DNA from: Chloroflexota bacterium
Lineage (GTDB): Bacteria; Chloroflexota; Dehalococcoidia; Plut-88900
Direction: 5' to 3'
Length of the DNA: 5,735 nucleotides
Assembly (NCBI GenBank): GCA_022566235.1
Contig: JADFJI010000161.1
Span: 1-5,735, forward strand
In this document: in pieces, positions 5,588 to 5,735 of the stretch
Position numbering within the stretch: the first letter of the stretch is position 1
Layout of the letters: each line of letters begins with the position of its first letter
The notes under the pieces: model-generated
The model's input: only the letters and a program-made list of their open reading frames with translations
What the model was told of the DNA's origin: nothing
Database searches by the model: none
Made by a program: the position numbers and the translations under genes

Positions 5588-5735
5588 CTACACTTGAATA
5601 TGGAGTTTTCTCTTCAGGACTTTCCCTCCCACTCCTTTTGTCCTTAGTTCTTGCTGGCTTCCCAAAATGAGCTGCACCGCCTCTTTTAAGTTCTCCTCTA
5701 CCTCTTTAATGGTTCTTCCCTGGCTGAAAGCCCCC
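5588..5735 (-). CDS. hicB: HicB-type antitoxin, C-terminal part (cut by window edge)
   Basis: The last 48 codons of a gene entering from beyond position 5735, ending with TAG at 5590-5588. The reading GAFSQGRTIKEVEENLKEAV at its start matches the HicB pattern of PGC-x-SQG-x-T-x-x-E-A-x-x-N-x-KEA-x-x-L, the core of the degenerate RNase H-like fold that binds HicA. After it come only about 28 residues ending KLHIQV, which suits the closing strand of a short HicB. No room is left for the C-terminal ribbon-helix-helix or helix-turn-helix that longer HicB proteins use to repress their operon. The first glycine may be where a Cys or Gly of the PGC motif would sit. The adjacent hicA confirms the assignment. 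Confidence 0.82.
   Translation of the reverse strand, partial: GAFSQGRTIKEVEENLKEAVQLILGSQQELRTKGVGGKVLKRKLHIQV

Noticed and set aside
1..5735. CRISPR array, insertion sequence, tRNA or rRNA
   Set aside because: No regular direct repeats with spacers, no transposase-like frame, and no tRNA- or rRNA-like sequence was recognised on either strand.

Overview
This 5.7 kb window looks like ordinary chromosomal DNA from a GC-rich bacterium. The gene set (a C-terminally ACT-less prephenate dehydrogenase, a RemA/DUF370 protein next to guanylate kinase, a D-aminoacylase-like amidohydrolase with an unusual metal-site residue, and a HicB-HicA pair) would fit a member of Chloroflexota, possibly the Dehalococcoidia/SAR202 side. 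That placement is inference from remembered family sequences; no rRNA or other marker is present to confirm it.

Layout, left to right. Positions 1-54 (minus) hold the first 18 codons of a gene that leaves the window and resembles the N-terminus of thiamine-diphosphate enzymes of the acetolactate synthase type. Positions 55-399 are a divergent intergenic region with a candidate promoter for each side, a perfect 7-bp dyad between them, and a leader of about 150 nt in front of the rightward genes. Positions 400-3658 (plus) are a tightly packed four-gene operon: tyrA (prephenate dehydrogenase), aroA (EPSP synthase), remA (DUF370 regulator) and gmk (guanylate kinase). The junctions are a GTGA overlap, a 1-nt gap and a 29-nt overlap, so the genes are almost certainly co-transcribed and translationally coupled. 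The operon joins two steps of aromatic amino-acid synthesis to the remA-gmk pair.

Positions 3684-5255 (minus) encode an N-acyl-D-amino-acid deacylase-like amidohydrolase that converges on gmk with only 25 nt between stop codons. Upstream of it lies a 38-nt hairpin (5296-5333) resembling a dispersed REP-type palindrome. Then, still on the minus strand, come hicA (5387-5584) and the C-terminal part of a short hicB (5588-5735, cut by the window edge), a type II toxin-antitoxin pair in antitoxin-first order and visibly more A/T-rich than the operon.

No clearly new system is evident. The points most worth a second look are the Cys-to-Asp change at the expected metal-bridging position of the deacylase, the Ser/Thr-free P-loop of Gmk, the REP-like hairpin beside the toxin-antitoxin pair, and the dyad and leader in front of tyrA.
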